From Meandrina meandrites (lineage: Eukaryota; Cnidaria; Anthozoa; Scleractinia; Meandrinidae), in NCBI GenBank assembly GCA_963693305.1, contig OY855904.1, positions 19,399,496-19,463,495 of the forward strand: a stretch of 64,000 nucleotides of DNA, given 5' to 3'. Within the stretch, counting starts at the first letter, position 1, and every line of letters starts with the position of its first letter. The position numbers and the translations under genes were made by a program. This document shows positions 10,920 to 29,875 of this stretch, piece after piece. The notes below the pieces were generated by a model. The model saw only the letters and a program-made list of their open reading frames with translations. It was not told where the DNA came from and searched no databases.

Positions 10920-13140
10920 ACCTTCTGAGGATGCCAGCAAAATACACGTTGTTCTTACCAAGCTTCACTTAATTATTTTTTGCTTTTATTGAGGATTGCC
11001 GAACGTTTTTGAGCTATTTTTTTTTTATTACAGTGCAATTTTTCGCCATTGATTTATTGGGATAACATTCGGTCGACTAATCAATGTTCATCTATCCGTT
11101 TACTTTCGGTCTCAAAACGTCTGCAAGCGGCCGTGTTTCGTATCTCGCCAATCTCCAAAAAGAATAATCGGATACCGAAAATCCATGTAGTGTACCAAAC
11201 TCATAGATTTAACTTAATGTACAATAAACACAATCGGTAGGCATATTTTCACAATAAATCCGGCACGTACTTACATATGCACAGCTCGAGTCCAACGCTT
11301 AGGTACCTGCAATCGGCAAACGGATATCGACCCAAACTGAACCACTAAAAGTACATCAGTGGTAAATATATTGATTCCGGCAGACATCCGATTGAGCCAA
11401 GGATTCAGGTAAGGGTATGCAAACTCAACTTCTATGCTAATCTTCACTTGACATGCCTCATTAACTGGCTTAGTATGTCGCAATACCGTGTTTTCATCAT
11501 ATAAGCACTATAATAATGTTTTAATCATGAAAATGAATCGAGTGCATTTAATATTCATTGTTTTGCTGTTGTGGCTTTTGTCGACGTTGTCTTAAGATCT
11601 TAATACATTATTTAAAACAGGACAAGTATTCGTCTCAACAACGATTTAAATTGATTTTATTCTTCCTTTCAAACATCTCTTTTGTAAAAGAGAAAATTGG
11701 AATTTAAGTGTGAAGTTTGAAGCGTTTATTGTCTTCTCTTCGTATGAAGTGTCGAAACCACAATGTTACATTCAATCAAAATGCTACTTGGTATTGATTG
11801 GCTTCCAAGACAGTAGCACTCCTTTTTCTGAAAGACCAGAGACGAGAGAATAAGAGACACCTTGAATTTAGAACATAATACACAACAAACCCTCAGAAAT
11901 GTTGCGTTTTCAGTTTAACGTTGGCAAAAATGCGGGAGGATACGTCAAGTCGGCCGCGGGAACTGAGGTTAGACGGATTACGGGTGCAAGAACAGCAAGA
12001 ACTAGTCCTGCCATTTCAGTACAGAAATTGGTGGTTTTCATCAGTCACAAAAACTATTTGTTTGCCGAACTGAACATCAGAAAACTCTATATAGAGTAGG
12101 CGAAATAAATGTATTGTCCAAAATTAAAATATAGATTAGTAGTGTTTTCACAACCGAGTTTTTTTTTCGAAAATATTTTTGAGAAAATTACAGCATTTAG
12201 TATGCAGCCGACATGTTTGTGTCCAATCACTAAGGATTTTACCATTAATATTTGCATCAATGGGGGTTTATGTTCCGTTATGTCAAGAGTAGTGAAGTAT
12301 CTGTGCCAAAACCATGTTCAAGTGTCAGATTACAGATAGCTATCATTTTGAAAGGTTTTGATTGTCCTTTTATTTGTCTTTGACTTATCAGCTGCATACA
12401 GCCGTTTCCTTTTCTTACAAAGCGGTTTACCCTCAAGGCTTACTAAGTCTTACTGCATTACCAGTGCAATGACTGCACACTGATTTAGCACTTTACACAA
12501 TCAATGCGCTTTTTCTCTGAGAGGCGTTCTTTTACTCTAAATCCTGTGACCTGTAAACTTTGTACAGTCATTTGCTTTTTTTACAAAACAGTTTAACCTA
12601 TATCCAGTGCATAAACTAAATCCGGTATGACTGTAAACCTGAAAAATTTAGAAAACACAAGAACATATCACAGTTGATGTACTTCTGTCTGGAAGTAAAT
12701 ATATCTAAATATTGCTCATGTTAGTATACGGACTGCGAGAACTTGTTATAACTTCGGATCAATTCAATATATGACATGGTATCAGTTCAGGACTGGTGAG
12801 AAAGAAGTCTCAGATATGATCAGCACCAGCCTGTAGGAAACACAGCCAACCAATTTGACACTGTAACTAAGCTGATTTACGTTACTTTGACTACTTTTCC
12901 CACGCTTTAACTTTTGCGCTATCTGCATACTGCTACTTGCACAGTTGAACTCCAAACAGGGGAATTATAACTTCCGAAGACATTGATTCATGTTAAATAT
13001 GTCACAAGTTCCCAACTTATTGGTTTCATCTCATATCTGATTGGCCGTAACACAATAATAATTTCGTGATTCAAGCTGTCATAGGGTCATGCATACTTGC
13101 TCGACTATTTGTTGTCTTAAGAGGATGCTGAGACGAATAT
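10920..13140. other. Long spacer downstream of the first ART-like gene
   Basis: Only short open frames are present (for example 66 and 76 codons at 11899-12339), with no domain or splice pattern supporting them. No repeat structure was recognised. The 3' UTR of the minus-strand gene ending at 13143 probably occupies the right end. Confidence 0.4.
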
Positions 13141-13142
13141 AC

Positions 13143-14069
13143 TTACTCGAAAAAAAGGACAGAACATACGCTTCGATCAAATAGTCTCGCACAACCGTTT
13201 TGCCTAACACATAACTGATATGTTTCATTGAGCGAAATGGGTTTGCGTAGTCGCTTGTTCTTCGAATTCCACGAGGCTTGTGGTCCTTCGATGAAGTGGT
13301 AGTGACCAATCTCTTTAATTATACTTTTCTTTCCTTGCCAGAATTTGGAAACCACCTCCTCCCATTGTTGCTTATTGCCCTTGCCGAGAAGATCCAGACC
13401 TTTATCATTGTTGTCCCCTCTTAATTCAGTCTTGTTGACACGAAAGCAAAGTACGGCTGGATTTCTGTGTCGTTCTCCTGCCCAATCCAAGGCTTCGCCG
13501 AAGGTTTGGAAGAGGTAAAATCCATCGCCATTACTGAAGTCTTGACACATCTTTCCCTCTGTTAGTCTTATACCCTTCTCTATTATCTTTTGAGCGTGTG
13601 CGTGCTCCGTTCCATGGAAATATACTTCAAAACTGTTACCGCCAAGCGACTCTGGAAACCGCTTATCATCTTTCAAGGTGTAACACTTTGCTCGCTTTCC
13701 ATCCTTATTAACATTCATAATGCTTATTGTCCGTTGTTGTTCCTCGCCTTCTATTAATAAAGTATGCTCGAACCAATGGTTTATCGTTTCTTTCTGGTAA
13801 GGAAAGCGACTCCATTTGACAATTATGCGACTGCTCCTCAGTTCAACCAAAAATTTCAAGTACATCTCGATCATCAGCAACGCCATCCATCCTTCTAGAC
13901 TCTTAAGCACACAATCATCTGTTTGTTCAGTATCCGTTCCCTTTAACCAAGTCAACTGGATGTAAAACAGGACTTCTGCCATTTTGAGCAGTGACGCGCG
14001 AAGTCCGATGTAACTGTGTTTCTTATGAGGAGTAAACCGTAATAAATGACTGGTATGGAACTTCCGCAT
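13143..14069 (-). CDS. DUF3990-like ADP-ribosyltransferase-fold protein (single exon)
   Basis: A 308-codon intronless frame. The C-terminal ~160 residues carry an ART-like pattern: FHGT (151-154) with A-x3-I-x3-GI spacing, then DFSNGDGFYLF (177-187, Tyr185), EALDWA and a hydrophobic strand AVLCFRV. They end with HFIEGP (Glu261) and a terminal strand CSVLFF. The same ordered motifs occur in the divergent gene at 14987-21100, so the two are paralogs. DUF3990 proteins have an H..DFG.GFY..Q...WA..GP arrangement within the ADP-ribosyltransferase fold, and the match here is by eye. The N-terminal ~145 residues are not recognised. Translation may start at Met30 (codon at 13980-13982, context AAAATGG) rather than Met1. 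If catalytic, it would transfer ADP-ribose from NAD+. The substrate is unknown and activity is unproven. Confidence 0.75.
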   Translation of the reverse strand: MRKFHTSHLLRFTPHKKHSYIGLRASLLKMAEVLFYIQLTWLKGTDTEQTDDCVLKSLEGWMALLMIEMYLKFLVELRSSRIIVKWSRFPYQKETINHWFEHTLLIEGEEQQRTISIMNVNKDGKRAKCYTLKDDKRFPESLGGNSFEVYFHGTEHAHAQKIIEKGIRLTEGKMCQDFSNGDGFYLFQTFGEALDWAGERHRNPAVLCFRVNKTELRGDNNDKGLDLLGKGNKQQWEEVVSKFWQGKKSIIKEIGHYHFIEGPQASWNSKNKRLRKPISLNETYQLCVRQNGCARLFDRSVCSVLFFE

Positions 14070-14986
14070 TGGAGTATTGAAGTTATGGAAAAATTGGTTA
14101 AATTTGCATTATATATGACTTAATGAGAATTAACATTTTGATATAATATGTACATCATAAAACATAAAATAAATAAACGACCATAATATATAATAATACA
14201 TCATAAGTAAATAGTAAAAAGTAAAACTTATTGAGAGAAGTAGCAGACTTTAATAAGTATATCACTAGAAACGGGGCAAGAGCCGGACGAACTTGGGGAA
14301 AACAACATGATGATCGGATGATCCGTCTCTAGTATGAATCGAGCCAATCAGTGTAGCCAGCAGGGACATGTTGCAGCGGCATGAGTGTGTTGATACGTGT
14401 TCCGACCACAGAATTGATGCTGAATTGTTGAATTGAATTGATTCACGTGCCCTGAGCCACCACAAACCATTGACAGGATCCACCGGTACACCGATGTCTC
14501 TTTGTGCATCAGCGTTTATTTTCTCCGTGTTTGCAAAAATGGGTGGGGCTGTGACATTATGTCCTCGATGCGCGATTTGATTGGATCCTTTGGAGCATGT
14601 TCTCGTTTCTCGTACCCAGGGTCTTCATTCAAAAACGAAGACTCGGTTCGAGACAGGCTCGATTTCCGCCGCTCTGTCGAGTGTCCGGTCTTTGAGCGCG
14701 GGCTCATTCCCGAACAGCGGCTGGTAACCGAGCCTTGACACCCTGTTGGTTGTGTTGGTTGTCCTGTTGGTTGACGAGTTATTTCATTGGTTCTCCTTTT
14801 TTAACAGGTCAAACAACATGTCAGAGAGGAAGTGATTACTGCGATTTGATTGGTTCTTTTTTCCAGCTTGGAGCATACGCGATACGGTATCTGTACGTAT
14901 ATGTTCGGTGTGAAGATTGGTCATAGTTAAAAATTGGGGACTTTTGTTGCCTTTTGGCATACGGTCTTCCGTTCCAATTGCTTATC
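14070..14986. promoter_or_regulatory. Intergenic region between divergent ART-like paralogs
   Basis: This ~0.9-kb region separates the two start codons and must hold both promoters. Two parts share a short repeat, TGCGATTTGATTGGATCC and GCGATTTGATTGGTTC (about 14572 and 14840), with ATTGG (CCAAT-box like) cores. The left 200 bases are very AT-rich. No clear TATA box was assigned. Confidence 0.4.
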
Positions 14987-21100
<6,114 letters not shown>

Positions 21101-23310
21101 GTGGTGTCAAACTTGATTGAAGTGGTTGATTTGGCTTAAGTTTCCCGGTAGAAATCCTTTTCAACCTCTTTTAAACAAATGAACTAAAATTGTTTTTCCC
21201 ATTAGAACACAGAAAAACTCAACCATCCCAACCAACCAAAAGTGCTGATCCCAGTAGAACACAGCCTTACAGCACTATTATCAACCATATCAACCAAAAG
21301 TGGTTGTAGTTGAAATGGTTGCTTCCAGCAGAATGTGATGTAAAGAGCCAATATTTATGTACATTTTCTAGCCATAAACATTTTTGTCAAAAAAAAAATG
21401 TGTAAATATTTCTTGTTAAGTTTTAAATGTAAACTCTGATTTCAAATGTTTTTAACATGTGAAAGCAAAATTGTTTCTAAGCAGAAAGATTGTTTACTAA
21501 AGAGAAACCTAAGGCCCAATTCAGAGCTTGAAAAATTACCGTCCTGTCGTCTTGGAAAAGGATATTTTCCTGCGAGCCAAGTAACGTTGCATGCAAAATG
21601 GTTCACCACCTATTTTACGAATGTTTTCATAACCAGTTTTGTGAAAGAAATTTGTGAAAATTTTTGGTTTGCAATTTCTGAAAAACATGTTGAAATCACT
21701 TTGCAGGATGTTTTGATACGTAAATTAAACAATGTGACTTATGAAATTGCAAAATGTCATGTGGATCATCTGCAAACAAAAATTTAATGTAAACTCAATA
21801 TAATATTTCTTTAATTCTAAAATTACAAAGATAAATATTAAGTAAACAAGTAGAAGAGAAATGGAAAAGGGTAAAAATATAGCAAGCTAATTAGATGCCC
21901 TTGTTTTAGATGACAATAATAATTAGGATAAAAAAGTTAACTTAACATAGGAGAGGAAGTGGTATGAGCAAAGTAATACTGGTAGAGTGCTTTTTTTTTA
22001 GTGCTAAGTTACGTATAGACAAAGGCATCCTCGGAGACCCAGGGGCAGATAATCGGGGCGAATCGAAGTAAACCGGGCAGAAATCGTAGTGCAAAAGTTT
22101 TCTATAAAAGTAAAAGAGCCCCTGGGAAACGAGTCTCTCCAGACCATTTCCAAGCCTTTGTGCGAACGCTGCCTCCTAATTGAGCAAAATAAATCCTTTG
22201 TATTATTTTGCCCAATCGGCGAACAGTAACTTCAGAGTTATGTGCTTCATAAAGGGGGGGGGGGGGGCAGGAGAATTTGAACATAGCCTCCCTCCATTTG
22301 CACCAGCCCCCAATGATGATGGCAACGCCGAGGACAACGGTTATTGAAAAATGAATTCATATTTTACTTGAGAATCTTAATAATCCAAATGTATTCAGTG
22401 TATCTATTGGCTTAGAACTAGCTCCAGATGAATAGGTAAATAGAGCGTTCAACTGCAAATAGAAAAACCGAAAATTTGCCGTTGTGGTTCACATTGTCCA
22501 AAATACGCAGAATTTGGTCATTTGATGTTGTTTTGCAGAGAACGGCCATGAAATGTGTCAAGATTTCAAAAGCATGTGCATAGCTATTCTGCTTATTAAG
22601 CCTTTTGTTTGGTGACATTCTCATTGCCATTGCTGTCGTAGTTTGCTTAAGCTCCCTTATGATAGGTTCCTAAGAAACAGCATGCAAGGGAAATTTCAGT
22701 GGATGAAAATTATTTACCAGTAGTAGATTATCTGTTATAACAGATAAATTAATAATATTATAAATATACTATTATTGTCTGTATCTAATGTAGTAAGCAT
22801 ACAATGTTATTGACACTTTTGGCAAAAGCAGTGTATTTAATTTTGAGCTAATAAAAAAGTGGAAAAAAAAAATAAAAAGGGGAAAAAAGTCCTGCAATTT
22901 TTATGCAAAATGTATAATGCAAGACAGAAATTGTGCATGTTGCTTATTTTCAACTACTTTGCAATACCCCATGGAAGCCCAGTGTTCTGTTCTTTGTTGT
23001 TTTGTAAAATCTCAGCAATAGTTGCTGATTATTGATCAGGTGTTCTTGTGATGTTTGCCAAGTAGATGGCCAAGTTGATATGGACCTCAATCCAACCAGT
23101 CCAAATCCGCTAGCAGATATGGACCCCCCTCACCAATTTGGATCCCCCTACTAATTTTTTTTGGCAAGCTTTGTTTCCATTGTTAATAATAATTTATTCC
23201 ACTTCATACCGATAATTTATTAGGTGTAAAGTCAACAAGACAAAAACACAAATTATATTAATAAATAAATAGAGCTTGTGTTTTAGCGCTTGCAGTATTT
23301 ATGAAACTTC
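21101..23310. other. Intergenic spacer after the ART-like gene
   Basis: The left part should be the 3' UTR. A degenerate inverted repeat built on AACCAACCAAAAGTG and CAACCAAAAGTGGTTG lies at 21220-21330. A 113-codon frame at 21446-21787 has no recognised domain or obvious splice partners. A poly-G run lies at about 22254-22267. No gene is supported. Confidence 0.4.
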
Positions 23311-23496
23311 TTAAAGGGCCACTGTCACAGTGATTTTTACGTTTTGGGATGAAAATGTGCTAAAGATGAAATGAAATGCTTTTTAATGAACCCAGAATGC
23401 TCCCAGAAAGTCAAAAGAAAAAGGAAATCTATTGATTTTCTCAAAGGTCAGTTACGGGCGATTTTTTCCACGAAACAAAGGGAAAACTTGAAAAAA

Positions 23497-25240
23497 TCAG
23501 CCTGATGCTTTCAAGTTGCAGCCATTTGCATCTTGGCGATCTGCAGTCAAACACAATTTTAGTCTCGGAGAACCAGCTCGGAGAGCTGGTTCGAAAAAAA
23601 CTGTTTGAGATACTAAACGCCTTTCAAGATCCTTCAGGACTAGAGGTAAACAAAACTAAAACCGAAGGAATGTGGTTAGGAGCTCTCAGACATAACTCTG
23701 AAGCTCACTTGGATATTTCTTGGCCTTACTAAGCCGATAAATTCCCTCGGAATTAACTTTACCTATAACGAGGAAGTCTCTTAAAAGGAAAACTTTGAAC
23801 AAAAATTGGTTTCAATGAAAAGCATACTAAACATATGGCTACCAAGAAACCTCACCTTGTATGGCAGAATAACTATCCTTACTCGGACTGTCCAAACTCA
23901 TTTATAACACATCAGTGCTGTCTTTTCTGCCAAAATTCTCAGACTTATACCTGATTCACACCAACAAAACATGTTTAGTTAAACCAGGTTTAAGAAAATG
24001 AAAATCAGCAACAGACAACTGACAGACTAAATTTTACATGGGGTTCAAGTATGCTCAAACTTGTGCTTTCATTGTGCCAAATTTGAAGTCGATAAACATC
24101 AGTCAGCAACTTCCATGAAGAAAACGATTTTAAACCGTGTTTAACTAAACAACATTTAAACATGTTTAAGATTTGGTGTGAATGGGGTATTAGTAAAACA
24201 AACCATTTCTGATTTTGTTTGGAACAGTAAACCTGCAACAAAATTAAGCACATGACAATGATAGGTCCTAAAACAATAGGTGGTTTAGATTTACTGGACT
24301 TTGACACAATTAACAAAGCTTTAAAAGTCTCGTGGATATGAAGATTACATGAGAGTAAAAATATCGCATGCTGGAGTCACATACCGTTATCGTACACAAA
24401 GCACTTTGGAGGACCTGTTCTATTTGAATGTAATTATGATCTAAAATTTCTTAAAATAGATGCTCCTATTGTCTTTTACAAGGACGTTCTGGCAGACTAT
24501 TAACCAACACATCCCAGAAACCAAAGAACAAATACTAATGAAATCATATGGAACAACTCTTTCATCAAACTTGAAGGTTTTTCTGTGTACTACAGAGAAT
24601 GGCACGAATCCGGGTTCGTGAATTCAAATCAAAGATATCTTCTGCGGCAACAAATTCTTAACATTTAACGAATTCTACACTAAATTCCGAATCAAAACAA
24701 CCTTTCTCAAGTACTGTGGCTTGTGTAATGCCATTCCCCCCAGCTGGATCTGCTTTCTAAAAGGCTCTAGGGGGTGCAATGCAATTCAAATTATAACAGA
24801 AAATAGATATCAATAAATTGTCCTGTAAAGCGGTGATTTAAATTCTTATAAACAAAAAGTTTGAATCTCCAACCGCAGAAAGAAGAATGAAACAATTCAG
24901 AGTCTGGACGATGGCACAATATGTGCCATCTACAATATTCCTTTTCAAGTAACTAAAGACACATGACTTGCCATCTTCAAGTTCAAAATCATTCACCACA
25001 TTCTACCAACCAATTCAACCCTTTACAGAGATCAAGGAACATGACAAATGTCACTTTAATGCGCACAAACACAAACCTTAAAACACTTGTTTGTCTCTTG
25101 TTCGAACGTAAAGTCTTTCTGGAATACTTTTGTTGGTGGAACACCAAAAATGATGATTCCATTGAGCTTCTTGAAGAAAATATTATCTATGGTTTTACAA
25201 ATAACTTCCATTTACAACTTGGAGAGAGCTGGTTGGGTTA
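23497..25240 (+). pseudogene. Degenerate LINE reverse-transcriptase remnant
   Basis: Broken open frames read GLEVNKTKTEGMWLGA, then SLGINFTYNEE, MKSILNIWLPRNLTLYGRI, GPKTIGGLDLLDFD and HFGGPVLF. This is the order seen in the C-terminal half of non-LTR retrotransposon reverse transcriptases, including the LYGR and GGL.LxDF motifs. Several stop codons and frameshifts interrupt it, and a MITE is inserted at 23949-24199. No 5' endonuclease domain is visible, so the copy is 5'-truncated. Confidence 0.8.
23949..24199. mobile_element. ~250-bp MITE inserted in the LINE remnant
   Basis: The left end ACCTGATTCACACCAA and the right end TTGGTGTGAATGGGGTA are inverted repeats. Inner words AACATGTTTA, GTTTAACTAAAC and AAACCxGGTTTA add further pairing. 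LINE coding similarity resumes after it. Confidence 0.75.
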
Positions 25241-25245
25241 AGTTT

Positions 25246-25575
25246 TAAGGCCCGCTAATACAAGCAATATTTTTGTTCAACTTGTCTCACAACATTGCTG
25301 CATTGCAAGTTGACGAATTGTTGCCCGTATTACCACCAGGTGTTCAACTTGTCTCGCAACAAATTTCAGTGTTGCAAGTTGCAGCAACATGTTGCACAAA
25401 GTAGAACCAAGTTCTACTTTTTGCAACCATTTTTTTCAACTTGCAAGATTGAAATTTGTTGCGAGACATGTTGAGTATGCGGTAGTAATACAGGCAACAA
25501 CTCGTTCAACTTGCAATGCAACAATGTTGCGAGACAAGTTGAACTAAAATGCTACCTGTATTACTGGACCTTTAA
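25246..25575. mobile_element. 330-bp palindromic MITE
   Basis: The left arm contains GTTCAACTTGTCTCACAACA and CATTGCAAGTTGACGA. The right arm contains CAACTTGCAATGCAACA and TGTTGCGAGACAAGTTGAAC. The outer ends read TAAGGCCCGCTAATACA and TGTATTACTGGACCTTTA. The inner words TTGCAAGTTG and GCGACAAC variants repeat in both directions. Confidence 0.85.
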
Positions 25576-25666
25576 GGGAAACTACCGGTATTTTTGGGTC
25601 TCTTGTGATTAAAATGTTTTTGGCTTTTCAAAGTTATCCTAAAAATTGGTGACAGTGTCCCTTTAA

Positions 25667-27075
25667 TTCAAAGAAAACACGAAAGTTACGCTTTCGACAT
25701 CATGAAACCGTTGTTATTCCAAGTTGCACACTTAGTGTAGAAATCTGAGAAATGTCTCTATTTCAAAGTTCCCCATGCCATATACTATAAAAAAAAAACT
25801 CTTACTAAGTGAACACATCAAACTTGCTCTTGCTCTTGGTACTGTAAAAACTGTTTTATTTTCGGTTGTGAAAAGAAAAACACCAAGACAGACTGTAACT
25901 AGAGTAAAGTATTTTCTTATTGACCAGCATCTACTTTAGGTAAATTCACTCAACCACTAATCATTTATTCAAATAATAAATGCACTAGTTAATAGAGTTG
26001 AATGGTAAATATGCCGTTGAACACTGCTACACAATTTTTTTCCGTCCATTTTTGAGCAGCCCAGCAAAGTACACTCTCAGTCAGTAGCAAAAGGGCCACA
26101 TATTGTGATGTGAAATGTTAAACCCATTTTAATGCTGTTCAATGTTAAATGTGGTGTTCAACACCATTATGTAGTTAGATGAATTTTTCAACCGACATTT
26201 CCTGAAATTTTTTCCAGTTTTCCAAGCAGTTTGCAGTGTGGGGTCAAAAATATTCTACGTCACCTTGGTCACACTATTCATAACAGCAGTAGGACTCCTT
26301 CAGAAGTCCAAAACATTATTCAATGCCCCCAGGTTAATGTCACGCAATGTATCTATTCATCGCACTATGAAAACTACTGATACTGTACTGCTGACAAAGC
26401 AATTAAACTCTTGTATCTATACTATAAACACTTTAATCGTGATTTCATGTTGCAAGCAAATTTACTTTCATTATAAAATTCCTAGTATACTGATCGAGTA
26501 AAAACACAGTTTGTTCAACATCCTTTATTTTATTAAATTCCCCATTATTAATATTGAATATTTTCAGATCCTAATCCAACTATTAACAAAATTAAGAGTT
26601 AGCCTTGTTTTCAGGGTCTTTCTGCTCAAGGCTTTAATTGGCTGATAGTTGGTGCTTCCTGAAGCTAATGCAGGGTACGAGTGAGGAGTCTGAAGTTGCT
26701 TTTAGCATTACCCAGTGGCTGATCTATTACAGTGCTGTCTGCTGCACCACTGCCACTAGACAAACTTTTGACTAATATTTGAAGTTTCTGCATCTTTTTG
26801 GCAGAGTTGTTTTAAAAGTATCATGTCACTTGTTGACAACCGACTTTTCAGTGTCCTTACTTGTTGAATTCTGATGGCATTTGAAACAGAAGCTATTATA
26901 TAATTAGAAACCTGTCAAAATTTGTCAAAAATTAATAAAAAGTTTTCTCAAGTTGCAATTGGCAGTGATGCATGAAAAACTGGATGTTAATGCTTTGAGG
27001 GCCTCCATAGCCAATCAGATGGCCAAAAGTCATCTGCTGGGTTATACTAAAAATAGTTGGAACTGACTCTCAGTG
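25667..27075. other. Spacer 3' of the HAD gene, nothing recognised
   Basis: The right end contains the 3' UTR of the minus-strand HAD gene. An 87-codon frame at 26238-26501 has no recognisable domain. No repeat structure identified. Confidence 0.4.
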
Positions 27076-29875
27076 CTAGAAATCTTCTCTGTCAACAGAA
27101 AACCTCTCCTGGGAAGTAATTAAAGTAATGATCTCATTTAAAGAGTCCACATTGAAGTCAGCATACTTTTTGAAGTCACCATTCTTTGAATCATTCAGCA
27201 GCACAGTCACTGAAAAAAATTGTTAACAAAAAATCAACCATGATAGCCTAACCCTAAACTGCTGCCAAGTGCAAGTGCATTTTGGTTGAGAATGTTCAAC
27301 CTTTATTGATTTCTGTTGGAGCACAAACTTTTTGACAGCCATGGCCAAAACTTTTAAAGCACTTTTTTCAGAGTTAATGGGGACAAACATAAAGTAACAC
27401 CCACCAGCTCTCAGCTCAAACCAACATATAAGTTTTACACTCTTCCTTCCCCAAACCCAGGCCAAACAGTGAAATTTAATATTCCATACCAGACTTAAAA
27501 TAAATTTAAAATACCGATCTGGTGGAAATGTTAAATTTGTAGGCATGGAAGAAAACATTTTATTCATAAGTATGTACTTTCTCAATGGGATATTGGATGT
27601 TCATCAGTGAACTCTTTTTTTGGTTGGGGGAGGGGGGTGGGGGCAAAAAGAGGAACATTGAGTAAATTGGAGATCTCCTGGATTTGAAGCTAATAAACAA
27701 AGTTTCAAAGACTAAGTTTTTTGGTATGACTGATTCTATGACCACAAAGTGTGGCGTGTCTGCAGGTGTTAACAGTATTAGATATTTTATAGAGATCAGT
27801 GACCACTGAGCACTTATTTACTGGCTCCAAGGGAAACAGTGAGTTTTATTTCCCCAACATCCTCAGTGTAATTCACCACTAAATTTTCCTTCAGCTGAAA
27901 ACGACATGAATTTATTCATTGTACAAATAATGTTTGTATTTTAATTGTTGACTCCCGAGTACGAACAAAACAATACCTAGCTTAGCTTTTGTCCACAACA
28001 ACCCATGCAGGTCCAAGGCTCAAGCTGTTGTTGCCCTTGGGATTTAGTGAGTTTTGTTCACCCTAGGGAGTTATACAGTGCTGACGTGCATCAGGTGTAC
28101 ATTCTCCCCCGATAGAAAACTGCATTTCAGTTGGGTGGTATAAAAAATATTTATAATTATTGCTATTTATAACACTGACCTGATCCTGCATCTTTGCCGC
28201 ACTGTATATCATGAAGGTGATCGCCCACCATAATGACACTCCTAGGATGCACTCCCCATTCCTTGCAAATGTGTAGGAGTGGAGCAGGGTCAGGTTTCGG
28301 TGGAGTGAAGTCACGAGTGAGAGACTGTGAAAGAATTAGTACACAGAGTTAAATAATATTACAGTCACTGGTAGTTAAGTATATTTTCCACTATTTACCA
28401 GCCTTGAATTTTCAAGTTCAATGATAAAAGCATAAAAAATTGTTGTACCTTACCTAAAAAAGATTAAAACTAATTAAAACTAAATTTTTGCCAAACATTC
28501 TGTTGCCCTCACCCGAGAATGAATAATAATATAAAAAAGGTAAGTCCCTGAGGGATACAATAAAAGGCATTTTAACTTATTTTTAATCTTTTTAGGTCAG
28601 ATACAACAATTTTTTAAATCTTTTGTCATGAACACTGCATGAATGCCCAAAGAGTATATAATTATACAACTTTCAAGGACATTACAGGTTTTCTGGTCAA
28701 GTTACTGGCAGTCCCTCTGGACATACAGTAAACTCTAACTTGTGGCCACCAGGTTTGTATAATTGCCACTCTTGTCTCGCCTGAATAATTAAAATAAAAG
28801 CTATGTAACCAGATTTTGGTGCTCCAGTGGTGGCCAAACTAGCTGAGTTCTGCTGTACATCCATACCATCATTGTGGTACTGCCGCCTGGAATAAAATCG
28901 ATGCTCTGGCCATGATCAAAATCAGTAGAAGTAACACCATAGGCACCATCTACAACACTTTGGAGTAAAGGAGATACAAGACATTTCTGTCCTATTTACA
29001 ATCTAGGATAATGTTCAAATGCAAAACACAAATTAATAAGTCAAGTGAAAAAAATTCTCTAGTCAGACATTATAAATTTTGATGACACAACCTTTACCAC
29101 ATATAAAACTCTGCCATTTGTTTTCTCTGTTCCTTCAGTTTAGAATCAGTGCTTAACCAGAGCAAAACTCACTGGTCCTCTATATCACTTCTCTTATCCA
29201 TGCTACCTGATCTGACAGCAGCGTTCTTTCTTATGACGGCATTTGGAGGTTAATATGCCCAGCAGCCCTGTTATTTCAAACCAACGGTACCATCATTTCC
29301 CTTAAGAGATGATGACAGTGGGTTCCTACTGTACGTAATCACGCTTGACCCCCCTTTATAAACAAAGTTGTAAAAAACTAAAGTGATAGAATAGTTCTTA
29401 CATGAGTCAGGGGACCACCATAATTATCAGGATGACCCAATAAGGCCAAAAACTGATCCACAGAAGCCTGCAAATTCCTTGTTATAAGAGCTCTTTTTAA
29501 TCCACTCTGTGACAAGAATTTAAGCAGTTCAAACACGCCAGGTTGTAGCTTTGTATTCTGTCTTCCTTCCTCTTCAAACTCCTCTACCAGGCGCAGAGCC
29601 ATTTCTTTTTCCCTTCCAGATTTTGAATTGCAGAATTTCAAGATATCAACACCTTTAGGACACTGGAGGTCACTCCGAAGCTTAGCGAAGTCTAACACTG
29701 GTAATGTAAGGGTCCCATCCAAATCAAAAACAACACCATGAACTGGAATAAGAGTAGGCTGGCTTTTTGCTTCAGTTTTTACACTTCGTCTAATTGAATA
29801 AGAAATTCCTTTCACTTTTCCATGCTTCAACATGACGACTTGTTTCCTCAGGAAACTGACAATTATTCCCAACAT
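27076..29875 (-). CDS. HAD-superfamily phosphatase-like hydrolase (complete)
   Basis: Three exons: 29402-29875, 28180-28324 and 27076-27209 (TAG at 27076-27078). They join in frame to 753 nt, 250 aa. Motif I is DLDGT (Asp51, Asp53), motif II is the Thr of LITRN (132), motif III is Lys168 in PPKPDP and motif IV is GDHLHD (Asp193, Asp197). The last exon supplies AGSVTVLLND and a short C-terminal helix. Motif I Asp is phosphorylated during catalysis in this superfamily, and the helical insert between motifs I and II is the C1-type cap. Small HAD phosphatases of this pattern occur in plants and animals, and I cannot name the substrate. The basic first 35 residues could be a mitochondrial signal. 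It lies head to head with PMF1 (1.1 kb between start codons). A near-identical partial copy is at 633-2329. Confidence 0.9.

Larger units (their letters stand above)
23311..25666. mobile_element. Nested element flanked by TTAA and AGGGnCACTGTCAC ends
   Basis: Left TTAAAGGGCCACTGTCAC and right GTGACAGTGTCCCTTTAA form an inverted repeat bounded by TTAA at both ends, a piggyBac-type target signature. The 2.36-kb interior holds a LINE remnant, a 250-bp MITE inside the LINE and a 330-bp palindromic MITE. It reads as an ancestral short element later invaded by others. Confidence 0.65.

Noticed and set aside
21446..21787. 113-codon plus-strand frame after the ART-like gene
   Set aside because: No homology recognised and no neighbouring exons. 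It could be a real orphan gene, but the sequence alone does not support it.
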